Origin: Spirodela intermedia
Taxonomy: Eukaryota > Streptophyta > Magnoliopsida > Alismatales > Araceae
Length of the DNA: 64,000 nt
Assembly (NCBI GenBank): GCA_902729315.2
Contig: LR746272.1
Span: 2,514,035 to 2,578,034, forward strand
Reading direction: 5' to 3'
The position numbers were made by a program, and so were the translations under genes. Positions within the stretch are counted from its first letter, which is position 1; each line of letters begins with the position of its first letter. This document shows, piece by piece, positions 44,687-57,575 of the stretch. Below the pieces are notes generated by a model. That model was given only the letters and a program-made list of their open reading frames with translations. It made no database searches and had not been told where the DNA came from.

Positions 44687-46612
44687 ATGGCGTCCGTTGA
44701 AGCGATGTGGGAAGAGTGGGTGGTCAGGGCATTCGCGAGGGTCAACAACAACTTTTTGAGCTACTTGCCCAAGGTGTGCCTCGCCAAGCCCAGCGCCGAG
44801 GAGGATCCTCTGGCCGACGTCGAGACGTTTGACGGCCCCGGCCCTTGGGACCGGACCTTGCTGGAGGTGGAAGTGGAGGACCCCACGGCCCCGGCGAAGG
44901 ACGGCGAACCGGCTCGGAACCGGATGCTCCTCTTCTCCGCCAACGACTACCTCAACCTCAGCACCCATCCGGCCGTCCGCAAGGCGTCCGCGAAGGTAGG
45001 CTTTCGAGCTCGCCCCCGTTGGAGGTAGAATAATGTCCGTCGCGCGTCGCGGTAATCGGTGACCGATTCTGATTCTGTACACAAATACCGAACAGGCGGC
45101 TCTGGCGTTCGGAATGGGTCCGCGATCGTCAGCTATGGCCAGTGGCCAGACCGAGTACCACCGGCGGCTGGAGAATGTCCTGGCGGAGATGCACAAGAAG
45201 GAGGCGTGCGTCGTAACCCCCACCGGATTCGCAGCAAACACTGCCTTCCTGTCGGCGCTCGGAGGCGTCGCCACTCATAACGCTGCGTCGAGGAGGCCGG
45301 CGGCGCACGAGAAGATCGCCGTGTTCTCTGATGCCTTGAACCACGCATCCATAATCGACGGCCTCCGGATGATGGAGCGGCATCATCAAACCGTCGTTTC
45401 CGTGTACAGGCATAGCGACATGCAGCATCTAGACGAGCTCCTCTCAAACTGCCCTCTCGAGAGGAAGGTGGTCATCACGGACAGGTAACACAGACTGAGT
45501 TGATAGCGGCGACCGATCTCCGTTCGGCAACATCTTCTTCTCGCTGCTCCTGTGAAGCTTCCGTGCTAAGAGGCCTCCTCCTTTCTTTGCATGGCGCAGC
45601 TTGTTCAGCATGGAAGGGGACTTCGCGCCGATGCTTGACCTCGTGCAACTCCGGAAGAAGCACCGGTTCCTATTCGTCATCGACGAAGTGAGTCATTCGC
45701 TTTGTGTTCTCTGGGCGTCGGGGCCGTCTTCTTTACCGTCTCCCTCTCCCGATCCGGACTGACCCTCGCCGCGTTACAGGCGCATACGGCGTTTGTGTGC
45801 GGGAGGAATGGCGGCGGTATCGGAGAGGTTTACGGCATCGAAGATCAGATCGACGTCATCGTCGGGACACTGAGCAAGGCCGGGGGATGCCTGGGCGGAT
45901 TCGTGGCCTGCAGCCAAAAATGGTCGGACCTGGTCCGGGTGACGGGCCGTCCCTACATTTTCACGACAGCTTCCCCCTTACCCGTCATCGCGGGCGCCTA
46001 CGGTACTGATCGCAGCGTCCATTCCTTCCGCCACTAGTCGTCCGTTCTTCTTCGTCAGATAGACTTAACCGCGTGATTGTCACCACTGCCCTGCGTCATA
46101 TATTTAACGCAATTTTTCTCTACGCGCGTTGATCCCCTGCAGCTGCTGTGACGGTGGCCAAGAAGGAGGTCTGGCGCAGGCAAGCGCTGTGGAACAGAGT
46201 GCAGGAATTCGCGACGTTGACGAAGCACCCCGCAACCAGCCCCATCCTTTCGCTGGTGGTCGGCTCCGAGGACGCCGCTATCTATGCCAGCAAGCACATG
46301 CTGGAGCGTGGCTTCCACATCATCGCCATCAGGCCGCCGGCTGTCGCCCCCGACGCCTGCCGGTGAGTTCTCATTTCCTCTCCCTTCCTCTCCCATCATT
46401 CTTCATTTTTCCTGCCACTGCCCCCCCCCCCCCCTTCCCCCGCCGTCTTCCAGTACCCCTGACCCTAGTCGATGATTTTTGCGTCTTCCAGGCTGAGGGT
46501 CACCCTGACGACCGGGCATTCTTCGGAAGACGTGAGAAGGCTCGTGGCCGCACTCTCGGAATGCATCCCCGGACTCAACCGCCCCGCAGATCAAGTCGTG
46601 GCGAGGCTGTGA
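44687..46612 (+). CDS. BIOF: 8-amino-7-oxononanoate (KAPA) synthase, right copy
   Basis: Second complete copy of the biotin-pathway PLP enzyme. Exons: 44687-44995, 45096-45484, 45600-45687, 45780-46002, 46143-46362, 46492-46612; all introns are GT-AG and the sum is 1350 nt (449 residues). Landmarks as in the left copy: FSANDYLNL, PTGFAANTAF, DALNHASIIDG, SLFSMEGDFAPM (spanning intron 2), VIDE, GTLSKAGG with likely PLP lysine at about 295, and C-terminal VVARL (PTS1-like). It is transcribed away from the palindrome centre, so the two copies are divergent with about 38.5 kb between their start codons. No base difference between the copies was found across exons and introns. It could be a functional duplicate; expression cannot be judged from sequence. 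Confidence 0.93.
46421..46434 (+). repeat. C14 homopolymer in BIOF intron 5, right copy
   Basis: Same length as the left-copy run at 4406-4419. Confidence 0.85.
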
Positions 46613-49019
46613 GGAGCTAAGTAGACGAGCGCCTGAAGACTCCGCTCTCCAAGGTGGCTGGACGGCTCGATGACACAATCCGGGGATTCCCGCCGGAGTC
46701 TTCCCATATGATTATTCTTACTCTTTCTTCTTTAAAGGGTGCGCGTTTGAACATCATAATCGAATGGGCCTCCGCGAGTTTCTTGGGTTTCAAAGCGGAT
46801 GGCCTGTATTTGTTCATTACCTTCTTACAAATTTCTCAACACTTCCCGGAAGCCCGGACGTCGAGGAAGGATACGCACCCAGACACGCGCTCACGCACAA
46901 AGAGACGCACACTCATAATTGCATGTGCATGTCTCTGTTTCTTCATATAGAACGAGACAGAGACGCAGAGAGAGAGAGAGAGAGAGAGACAAAGATGAGA
47001 TCTGAGAGGGAGATTGTGTGTGCGAGGGTGATGGCTCTTTTCAACGATCCTCATCTTCATCTTTTATATACATCGATCCACGCGTTAGAACCCTCACTTT
47101 TTTCGAATTTGTTTTACAGAACTGATATCTTTATCTCTGGCGCACCCAATAGCTCATCCGTATTTCTCTTTCAATAACATTGATTTCCTGATTTAAAACC
47201 TTCTCCCAATCTTTATCCTTGACATGCCTGCAAGAGTCGAATGTCTTAAATATTTAGTGTTAAATGTTGAACTAACCTTAGTCAACCATGGTGGAGTAGG
47301 TTTTGATGATTAAAACATATTGAATGCAGACTTGGTGATGTAGTTATTGTCAATTGTGGGGTTTGCGATATTTCCAATACCTTGATGGCCTCTCATCCAA
47401 GGAAACATCTATTTTGTTCTCAAGTTTTATACTGCACAACTATTCCATAATCTCTTGATAGGAATTAAGGGCAGCAAGAAAATAAAATTTTGAATTTCAT
47501 CATCATCCAAGGAATTTCATTAGCCCCTTGGACTGGGGGTTCCTCCACTCCTTTCATCGCCTCTTTGACTATTATTTATTCCCATCATTATTTTATTCTC
47601 TTATTTTTACTATTCCTCATTTACACATTTTTCTCTCTTATATTTTTAAATTATCCAAATACTTCGTAGACCTTAACTACCCAACCCAAATCACTCATTT
47701 TCTTGAATCATCACCCATTGAAAATTCCTCAATAAGGCTTGTGGATCTCAAACCACTTGAACCAACAATAATCTTCAAGATATCAAAAATCTTTATTGCA
47801 AAGGTGTATTGATTTTTAAATTATTTGTGAAGTTGGTCATTAGTTTTAAATCTTTGCTCTTAGGATTTGTGAGATTCATAGAATAGCCACCTGTGTGTGA
47901 AAGATTGATGGTCCTAACCCTAGTTGAGAAGCCTTGTTTGATTCTTTGAATTAGATAATCTAATAGGTAATTAATGATCTTAATTCTCTTAAATTATAAA
48001 TTTATCTAAATATGAAGCCATTAAAATTCTAATTTTAATCACCTTTAAAGATTAATGTGTAGCTCTTTTTAAAGGAGATCTATTCTCGCTCTTTATCTCG
48101 CATCATTTTGGGTTGGTTGTTTGCAGCCATTCCAATAAGTTGCTCAGAAACAACAAAGATCAGTTTATGTTTTATAATGCATTACTTAGTGGCAATTGAT
48201 TTTCTTATTTCCTTTACCTCTTAGTAACAGTTGTGTAGACTCCCCTACCCTAAATATTAAAAACACCCACAATTATATATATATCCGACCTAATTTTTTT
48301 GTAGAAAGTAAAAAAAGATAGATAGCTGGTTTCAAGTGATATAACCATATATGTAACTATTCATGTACTTCATGATGTCACAAAATATTTGTGTAGTCGT
48401 GATGGTTGACTTTCCATGTCAACATGAACAAAATCCTGAATAATTTCAACATTGAATATGTAGAGCCCCAAACATCTTTGAATGAAAAAAACAATGGTGT
48501 TATAAAGAACATGACATTGGAGCTCATAGCAAACATCTCTAACCATGAATATTGTGCAACTCAGGGCCAGCCTTTGCTAATAATGCTTTGGTCCACAAAA
48601 AGAGGCTCATAGAATGGTTGCCTTGAATGCACACAACATTAGTGCATTTATGCTGCTTGATCTAGTCCACTGGCCTCTTCACTTTAGGCATCTAAGTCCC
48701 AGTGACCTGGGTTTAGCTCATGCTTTTTGCTTCACACCAGTTCTCAATGGTGATAGGCTTCCATGACTATAAACCAAGGAGTTTAAAGATGAGCTCAATA
48801 AGACTTTTTAATTATTGATACTATAACCTATTTTTTCTCTCAAATGTGTGGAAATCATATTGGCAATAGGTGTTCTAGAGCTTCTAAATTGATCTTTTAT
48901 CGCTTGGTAGCTCATTGGCTCATCATTCTCTCTTTGAATTTTGAATTTTATCTTATATATGAAATGTTTGCCATATTTCATCTAGTGTTCACTAGTCACT
49001 CTACAATATGTCTAATGGG
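46613..49019. other. AT-rich gene-free DNA downstream of right BIOF
   Basis: BIOF 3' flank with a (GA)n run at 46967-46989, then AT-rich DNA mirrored at 1410-4227. The first arm differences outward from BIOF appear near 46853 and 47032. Short frames (for example 48406-48612) have no recognised domain. Confidence 0.5.
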
Positions 49020-52000
49020 GAACCTGCTCTAGTGTTATTTTTATCTTAGAAAAAATGAAGGTTTTAATTAGGTTGTAAAGTTTACAAAGAAAATACAAAA
49101 TGATCTACATATACATTTAAGAAGAAAAAGTGATCACAAAGGTGAATTTTAAATTACTTTATTTTAAAAATTCTTTGATGAATTAGGAACTACACACAAA
49201 TTTTCAGTACCTAAAACTCCTTAACTAAATGGAGTCATTGAGAAGAAAAATATGACCTTAATTGATCTATCTAAAAGCTTGTTGGCAAAATAGTGATATA
49301 TCTAAACACTTATGGGTTGAGAGTATTAACATGGTATGTTATGTTATAAATAGAGTTTAGATTGGATCAAAGTTGAAGAACATTAGCTATTTCAAACCAT
49401 TCAGATGTAAATGTTTTATTCCCAACAATGGTAAAGAAGAGTTAGAAAAAGCTGATTAGTAAAGTGATGAGAGAACATTTTAAACTCTGGTGGTTAAAGA
49501 ATGGATTCATATTAAACTCTTAGAATATATTAAAGTGATTGTGTCAACATAAATTTCATACATAATAAAGAAACTAAAGAAGGACAAGAAGAATTACTTT
49601 ACTTAAAATCGAACACTGATCATGAACATTAATCTAGAACATAGAGATATACTAAGAGTCATCTAACGGACAGTGCCATTGAAGATTTAATTGATAGAGT
49701 TAGAACTAGATCATAAATTAAAGGAGCAAACTTACATGAAATTCACCTCTCAAATTGAATCATAAAATATTAATGTTGGTCTCATAGATTGTGATGGAAT
49801 AAGTGCTATATAAGATGAATTTGAATAATTTGAGAGGAATGATGTATAGCATTTAGTTTCAAAACTTGAACATTAAAATATAATCAGATTTCTTGTTTAG
49901 GGATATGTTCAGAAAAAAGGAATAGATTATGAAAAAACTTATGTCTCTCTTACTAGACTTGATGCAAGTAGAATCATTTTATTAGTTGCATGTGCCAATA
50001 ATTTTAAAATGAATTAGATGTTAAAAGTGTTTTTCTAAACATACTAATCAAAGAAGAAGTGTAGAAACTTCAATGTTCATTAGAAGTAGATAAAAATATA
50101 TTTTGATTGTTCAAATATACATTAATAATATTATCTTTGGTTTAAGTGATGAATCATTATGTAATGAATTTTCAACATTGATGAAAAACGAATTCAAAAT
50201 TAGTATGATGACTTAACTGAATTTATTTCTTAGATCGTTAATCAAATAGTTGCAGAATGAAATTTTAATATCTCAAGAAAAATATACTAGAGAACTACTT
50301 AATATTCAAAATGAAAGATCTAAAGTCCAAAAAAACACTAATAGGTACAAACACGAAATTAGAATCTAATGAATATGGAAAAGAAGTAAATCAAAAATTT
50401 ACATAAGGATGATCAGATTTTTATTGTATGTAACAGCTAGCCAGCCTAACATTTTATTCAGTATTTACATGTGTGCTAGATATTAATCAAATTTGAAAGA
50501 ATGTCACCTTACTACCCTTCAGAAAATCTTTAACTCTCAATTAACATAGGTATTAAGTGAATAGTATCTCAAAAACATAAATTTAAATCTTTTAAGATAC
50601 CGTGATTCAGATTTTTCAAGTTGTAGGATTGATCGCAAGAGCACAAGTGGCTCATGTTTGTTCTTAGGCATAGTTTAATCTTTTGGAATTCTAAGGAATA
50701 GAACTTCATTATTTTATCCACTAGAGAGTTCGATTATGTGTCTACAAGAAGCTATTGCACACATATACTTTGGATAAGGTATCAATTGACAGATTATGGG
50801 TTGAAATTAAAATTACCAGTGTATTGTGAAAATATTAGTGCACTAATCTAGCCAAAAATTTGATTATCTACTCTAGAACAAAGTATATCAAGATCATACA
50901 CAATTTTATCATGGATCATATAAAAAAAGGGATATTGAACCACAATTCATTAAAACATCAAAATAGTTCATTGACATTTTCACAAAACCCTTTCATAAAA
51001 ATAGATTTAATTCAATTATCTATGAAGTTGGTGTGTGCAAAATGACTGATATTTTACCTTGAGTTCTTGTTAATAGATGAATGAATGATGAAGTCAATCA
51101 TTTATTTAAAAAATATAGATGAGTCTACTAAAAGAGGGATCAGCCTCATTGTTTCACTATCATTTTCTATTATATTTCATTGTTTACTTTGTGCAGATGA
51201 ATTTTTTAAAACATTCAATTTTACAATGTTATTTTAGTTTTATCACAATAGTCCTTTAAAGGAATGAATGACACGTGTTATATTATTACATATCTTATAA
51301 AGTTTTTATATTGTGTTTATAATATTTCATCTATGAAAAGGGTGAGGCTTCACTTGTTCCAAAACTCATCTTTTCACTATTACTTGTCACTTCAAAAATT
51401 ATCTTCTTACTCTCTCAACCATAAATCTTATGAATATTGTTTATGAGATTTCTACTTGCATCTCGTAAGTTGTCTAATACATAAATGTATTCTTATTGAA
51501 CTTTTTCTACATTACAATCTAGCTATCTTCTCTCACACCAAACTTTGGAACCAAGATGGTTTACACTTGTCATTCCACCCTTCTAACATCCCCTTTTAGA
51601 GAATCTAGATTTCATAATCTTTCTGAGAAAAATAAAAACAAAAATATTATAATTGACTCTTTACATGATAACTTTGGGCTGTCCTCTCCAATGCATACTC
51701 AATCGTCTTTTTCCATTTTAACACTAGAAACATTCTATATTTTCAAACAATCACCAATTCTCAACACATCAAATAAAGCACTTTGAGCCCTTCACAAATC
51801 ACTCTCCGAAATCATTAATCAATCAACTTAGAGAACATCAAATATTTTCTTAAGACTCAACCATCTATGATCTCTCCTACATACACAACAATAGACCCCA
51901 CAACAATCTCCAAACAAATTTATTACCAACCATAGAAACATAACCCTTTATGTCAATTTTTACAACCTTTCCATCAACTACAGAAATAAATCTTCAACTA

Positions 52001-53347
52001 GCCGCAACTATTGAAATTCCTATTCCACTAGCCACTGAAAATTCAACTCCTACTATAAACACTCCCACTCTACTTGTCACAAAAACTACATCTCTATGGC
52101 TATAGATATTATCTCCCCTCTGAAATAGGAACCCAAGTCCTACGAATCAATGACTGACCTTCTTGACTTGTACCTAACACCTCTTGTAGAACTAAAGCAC
52201 CCACTAAATCACCTTGGCCCAAGAAGACATCCACTATAACTTCATGAAAAACAAGACTTGTAGAGGAAATTCATTTGAAAGCCTCTCATCTCAAATATCA
52301 ACCAATTAAACGTTGATGAACCTAACAACCTTCCTCTTCTCCATCTCATACATATCATTCTCCATTCTTCTCAACTAAGGCTCACAAAGCCAAATTCCAA
52401 TATATATTTAAGGACAAAAAAAGTCATTTATTTCAAAATTATTAACTTGAACTTTTTTGTATCTCAGCATATAAATATGAAATAATTCTTCAATGCCCTT
52501 CCACTCACAACTTTTGTTTCTTCTCCAACTAAAAATTATCCAAATCTGGTCTGACTATTATACAACAATGCCACCAAATACCCTACTAACATTACCTATG
52601 TCAAAGGAATCCTAATTGGTGCTACCCTCAAAGTTATAAATGTAGTCCTTGATTTACCCTCTGGACCTTCGCTCACTATTGACTGAATTATTTTAAATAT
52701 TTTTTTGTCAAAGTTGGTTGGCATGTAGAATGTCTACTAAGACATTTTGTATTCCATTGTCCTACTGAGTCATGTATTTTCTCATCGGCCATGCCATATG
52801 GCACAAAAGTAATACATTTGATATGATATTTGATAAATTCATGTCAATCTTATATTACCTAGTTAATTGCATTAACTTTGACCTCGGTTCTATCTTCTTG
52901 GATCAAATGAGGATAGTCCTCAAGTATGATCTCACTCTTCCCCTTGGTGTCATCACCACTTACATATTTCAATACTTCAATGTAGACATCTCTGCCAAAT
53001 AATCAATCAATAGTTATCCTCATGATCTCAATGATAAATTTACTATTCACCTAATAGATTATCTTTAAGTTGATGATTAGTGGCTCCATCATCTTTTTTT
53101 TCTACCTCAACATATTTCTCTCATGCTCTTACATTCCTTGACATCCTACCAATCATTGAAAAATTCAACAAGAGTATAGAACAAATAGAGTAGCAACTTA
53201 AGGCAATTGAAGAATGATTTCAAAATCAATTTCGAAGTTCAAATCAGTTTTATCATGATCTCACATCAGACTAGAATATTTACATAGTTGATTGTTCTCT
53301 TAAACTTCTTTTATGTATCTATTTTTGATATTTACAAAAGGGGGAGA
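49020..53347 (+). mobile_element. Decayed SIRE-like Ty1/copia element
   Basis: In-order remnants of copia pol, read through many stops: integrase (KFTKKIQND, KTP-LNGVIEKKN near 49215-49245), RT (FRKKEIDYEKTYVSL-like near 49905, INNIIFG near 50110-50130, SLCNEFSTLMKNEFKISMM), the RT connection (RMIRFLLYVTASQPNILFS near 50400-50460) and RNase H (SRTKYIKIIHNFIMDHIKKG at 50875-50935). From about 52550 to 53000 a further region (ATLKVINVVLDLPSG, then GHAIWHKSNTFDMIF to LPLGVITTYIFQYFNVDIS) resembles the extra 'putative plant transposon protein' ORF often found after pol in SIRE elements. AAAAGGGGGAGAAAA at about 53335-53349 is the likely polypurine tract. LTRs were not delimited. Confidence 0.75.
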
Positions 53348-56300
53348 AAATAATGATAAAAGGTGTGAAAACTGGATGAGTGCATGGACTTAGAGGGAGC
53401 ACTTGTTTAGGGGGAGGATTATATATAACCAAATGATTATTATTTATTATCTAATTATATCATATGACTATTTTGAATGTTTGTTTATTTAATATTGGAA
53501 TGTTCACATACACACATATTGATAATGTGTGTATCTACTATAATTTTGTGAACCCTTGTGTCATCATAGTGGTACTTATTTATATGGATGCAAATTAAAT
53601 GTGATGAACCGATTGATGAACTTAATTGATTTCTCATCTGTGTTGAATAGATTGTCATGTAAATAAATTTTATTGAATCAATATTTTAGGTGTCAAAAAG
53701 CAAGATGCCGTTGATTTTGATGCTACTAAGCAAAAATTTATTCACAAAATATTTACATAAAATTTATTGAACATTTTTTTAGTAATAAATTTATTTCATA
53801 AATACATGTTACAAGTCTAATATCTTAGAGAAGCGTTCGAAAATATATTGATGATACTCAAATAATCTTATACCTAACAATGAATTCAAAGAGTTATATC
53901 CTTGAGATATGCTTATGTTAAATATAATGTAACATCATATAAATTGAACAGAAGTTCAGAAAAAAAAAGTGTCTACATATGTGACTAAGTATTTAGAAAA
54001 TCATAAAAATACAAACTCACTTGCAAGATTTGAAATAATGATCTAAGTGGGGAAGTTGAAAGTCTCAACAAGAAAAACACTTGAGAGATCAAAGTATATG
54101 AAGTCAAGTGTAAGATTCAAACTCAAAACTTAAGCAACAAAAGGACGAAACTCACAATAGGCAAAATAGTTGAAAATTACAGAAAAACTAAGTCATTGGC
54201 AAGATTCAAAATTGAAACCCTAGCAACAACACACAAGAAAGTTGATTAGAGAGATATGAATAATATCAAAATTTCAATGTCTAAGATATCATTCAAATTA
54301 AAAACCTACTCAATTGTAGAAATGAAGCACCCTAGTGAAAATGATCCTCAATAGATAATATAAATAATTTTAGTGAAATACATGGAAAAAATGATATATC
54401 AAATAATTTTTTTTGGACTCAACCCTAAAAGCAAAAATGATCCTTTCAAGTGCAGCAGATGTAAGAACAATGAGTTTCAAAATCATAAATGAACAAAAAT
54501 CAATGCCACACATTCTGGATAGTAACAAATCAACAAAATACGTAAGGATAACAAACAAGCTCAATGACCTTATTTGAGCTCGACCTCAGAAGCAAAGATA
54601 ACTATTGATGAATCACAAATTTTTAAACTAAGCTTCACACATAATTTATGAGAGAACAGTAAGCCTCAAAGTAATGATCAAAGGTTAATGCCATGCATTT
54701 TAGATAGTCTCATGTAAGTAAAATAAGTGGAGAAAATAATAAACTCAACAAATCTTATTTGAGCTCAACCTTGAAAGAAAAATATTTTTTTAATATATTA
54801 TGAATCTTCAAATAAAATATCAAGGACAACTAACATGAGAATAGCAAACTTTGAACTCAAGAAAAAAAAAAAGTATAAGTCTAAATTTTTTAACATGCTA
54901 GATAGAATGACATTAGAGAATATAGATAGAAGAGTGAGAATAGTTTCAACAATATAATGATATTTTTATTTTACTATAGTATTTTGTTCTAGTGTTAGTA
55001 GACACAAAACTTTAATATTGCATTAAATATCATTTCAGTTGTATTATTCCCCTTCAATCTAATTGAGATGATGAATGGCAAACATCATATTTGTGCTTAA
55101 AAAGAAAATGTCAAAAGTATTTGCTAAAATTGTTGAGAAAAATTATGGCATAAAAATTGTAAAAGGAGAGGTGATAGAAGCATGTTCTAACATATCAGAG
55201 TTTATTAATTAAAAGGTTGCTTTTGATGTAGGAAACAATTAGATAAATGATAATTTGTGAACTTTTGAAAATTAACGAGTTATGAGTCAATTGAGCAAGT
55301 GATTGGTGATAGACGAATGAAACTTATTGATAATAGTAATTTTTATTTGAATTTTTTTCTAACATAACCTAGCATACCATATTGGAAGATATCCATATTC
55401 ACAAACAATTGTGAGCGGTGCTAACTAGAATGGAAGAAAATAGTAGAGATCATCCTTAAAATACCCATGTAGAAGAACTTGGCTCAACATTCAATCATTC
55501 ACAAGTTAGACAGATGAAATTTAAACATATTATTGTCAACTGTAAATTTATGAAATAAAGTAAATCCTGAGTGGTGTGAGGAATATAATTAGAGAGAATA
55601 TGAAGGAGAATTAATGATTGTGAATATAAGAGAGGAATGGGTAGACCTTCACTATTTCTATCATGTAATTTGTAACAATTTATATAACTTGTAGAATCAA
55701 GTACAATGATATAATTTTGGCATGATGTTGTGGTGAGTAATGTCACTATCCATATACCATGATGTTGAGTAGCTTGTTGATGATACCACAGATGATGTGA
55801 GTAAAATACCATAAGCAATCAAGTAGGTAACTTCTATGTACGTTGCAAAATCATCAAATTCATTGGTGAAATATTCTGCATATTCAGAATTATAGTGTCC
55901 AAAATGAAGATAGATCTGGCAATATGATGTATGCTACATGCCACCATCTATGCCCCCACCATGATGGCCACTCTTATTATGGCTTATAGTAATGACCTTG
56001 GTCAAAGGATATTCATGAGTTTCTAAGAAATAACTTTTTTGTGTTAAGTCATGATCATCTTTGGCACAACAAAATGCCTAAGATCATATTCTAGAGTGAA
56101 TGAACTTACTTGAGTGGTAATAATAGAAATTAAGACCTCATGATGTAGTCCTAATTCTATTAGAACTAATATAACAAGACCCTGGCCATCGTAGCAAGCT
56201 CCACAGTTATTATTTTAATAGACTGGACATACTCGTGAATTGATAACATCCTACAGCATACAACATGCACCTTAGTGCACAACAAAATTCAAGATTTAGA

Positions 56301-56841
56301 GGTAATGTAAAAACTATAGCTAAACCATCCTAAACATCTCTAGATGTGTGATAGTTGAATATCAATGGGAGGAATGACTTTGTTAAAGATGATGAAAGAA
56401 TTATTTGGTCAATTATTTACCGAGCACTGAAGTCTGAATTTGACCATTTGACTTCCTTCTCATCAATGAGCATTTAGAGGTAATGGAATGGAGCCATTGA
56501 CTATGGACAGGTCACCACTGACTCTTGTGGAGAGGGATGAATTGAGTTATCCATAACAAATAGTTTTCGTCTAACAACCTCAAAGGAAGGAAAGACATCA
56601 TCACATTTGGGTGGACTACCATGGAATGGTATGTTGTTGTGTAAGGAATGTCTAATACTATATAAAATAAAAGGAGGAATATGAAGAGAAGGGAGAGAGG
56701 GATTTTAAGAGATAAGAGAGGAGAGAGGTAAAGATAGAGAAGAGATAAGCTCAACTTTATGAATCATAAAGGAGTCAGTTCTCGAGTCTTGGAGTCCCCC
56801 AAAAGATAAAAATGGGCATGCTGAAAAAGGCCGTCTGTTCC
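53348..56841. other. AT-rich gene-free DNA
   Basis: Probably the decayed 3' LTR of the copia element followed by old intergenic DNA. No frame shows coding character. It contains a degenerate three-unit tandem repeat at about 54411-54935. Confidence 0.5.
54411..54935. repeat. Degenerate tandem repeat, three units of about 160-184 bp
   Basis: Units start at about 54411, 54571 and 54755, each opening with a version of TTTGAGCTCAACCT followed by AAGCAAA or AAAGAAA, and each carrying later a version of ATGCCATGCATTTTAGATAG. Copies are strongly diverged. Confidence 0.6.
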
Positions 56842-56877
56842 CGTGAGAAACGATCCAATTGTGGACCGTTTCTCACG
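56842..56877. repeat. Perfect-looking 16-bp hairpin
   Basis: CGTGAGAAACGATCCA and TGGACCGTTTCTCACG are inverted copies with one mismatch and a four-base loop. It lies just before a (CT)n run and upstream of the Gnk2-domain gene. Confidence 0.7.
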
Positions 56878-56883
56878 ACACCC

Positions 56884-56885
<2 letters not shown>

Positions 56886-56914
<29 letters not shown>
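56886..56914. repeat. (CT)n microsatellite
   Basis: About fourteen CT units, 0.66 kb upstream of the Gnk2-domain gene start. Confidence 0.9.
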
Positions 56915-56916
<2 letters not shown>

Positions 56917-57575
56917 CCGCTCGCTCCTATGGAGCGTATGACAGAGCACCCTTGAAGAACTTGCTTGATGTGGGCGGAGCTTTCATTCTTGCTCCGTACC
57001 TTGGTGATCGGATATTCGTCTACTCTTTTGCAACCTTTGCACAAAGAGAATCTTGATGTTTATGTGGGGATCCCGGCTTGTGCATACCTTCTTGCAGGTT
57101 AGTGGCCTGTTTATGGAGTTGGGTCAGTCAGTGGGTCAGATACGTTCAAGCTTTGACTCCAGGCTCCAAGTATGATGTCGTACAAGTCCAGGTTTGACCC
57201 TGACAGAGATAGGGCTACTGGGGTATCTCTTTAAAATAGGAAATACACTGATATGGTCGCAAAAAAGTACTCAAGTTCTTGACTATGTGATTTGGACCTG
57301 ACCTCAGTGATTGAGAAATCGAGAAGTTATGACCCCTTCAGTATCTTCCAAGATACTCCACACAGAGGGAGTCCGGTCCGCCTGTTTTCTCCTTCTTCTG
57401 GCCTTGGTTAGGTTTCTCTGCCCTGGGGAAGAGGAAAGTGCTTCTTGGACGCATTCTCCGCCATTCAGATAAGTCAGGGACGGCGGCGCTACGTCGATAT
57501 ATGTTGACCGATATCAGCAAGCGACGGCAGTGGACCGGAGATCTCACCGATACCAGCAAGCGAAAAAGTAGAACA

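Larger units (their letters stand above)
31933..50428. repeat. Right arm of the giant inverted repeat
   Basis: Reverse-complement partner of 1-29145. It carries the same gene and element order: gypsy B, AT-rich DNA, old Athila LTR, BIOF, AT-rich DNA, copia fragment. It lacks the Athila insertion and the GC-rich tract of the left arm, and has an extra segment of about 81-86 bp near 41359-41443. Because the left arm is cut by the window start, 50428 is only the last testable position, not a demonstrated boundary; the copia element continues across it without any break. Confidence 0.96.

Noticed and set aside
1-50428. Palindrome as a simple chimeric-read or mirror assembly artefact
   Set aside because: Arms differ by a one-sided 10.35 kb insertion, indels of about 430 and 81 bp, and many substitutions, so they are not one sequence read twice. 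A head-to-head join of two haplotypes is not excluded and needs long reads.
55495-55818. 107-codon frame on the minus strand in AT-rich DNA
   Set aside because: No domain, AT-driven composition, no supporting context.
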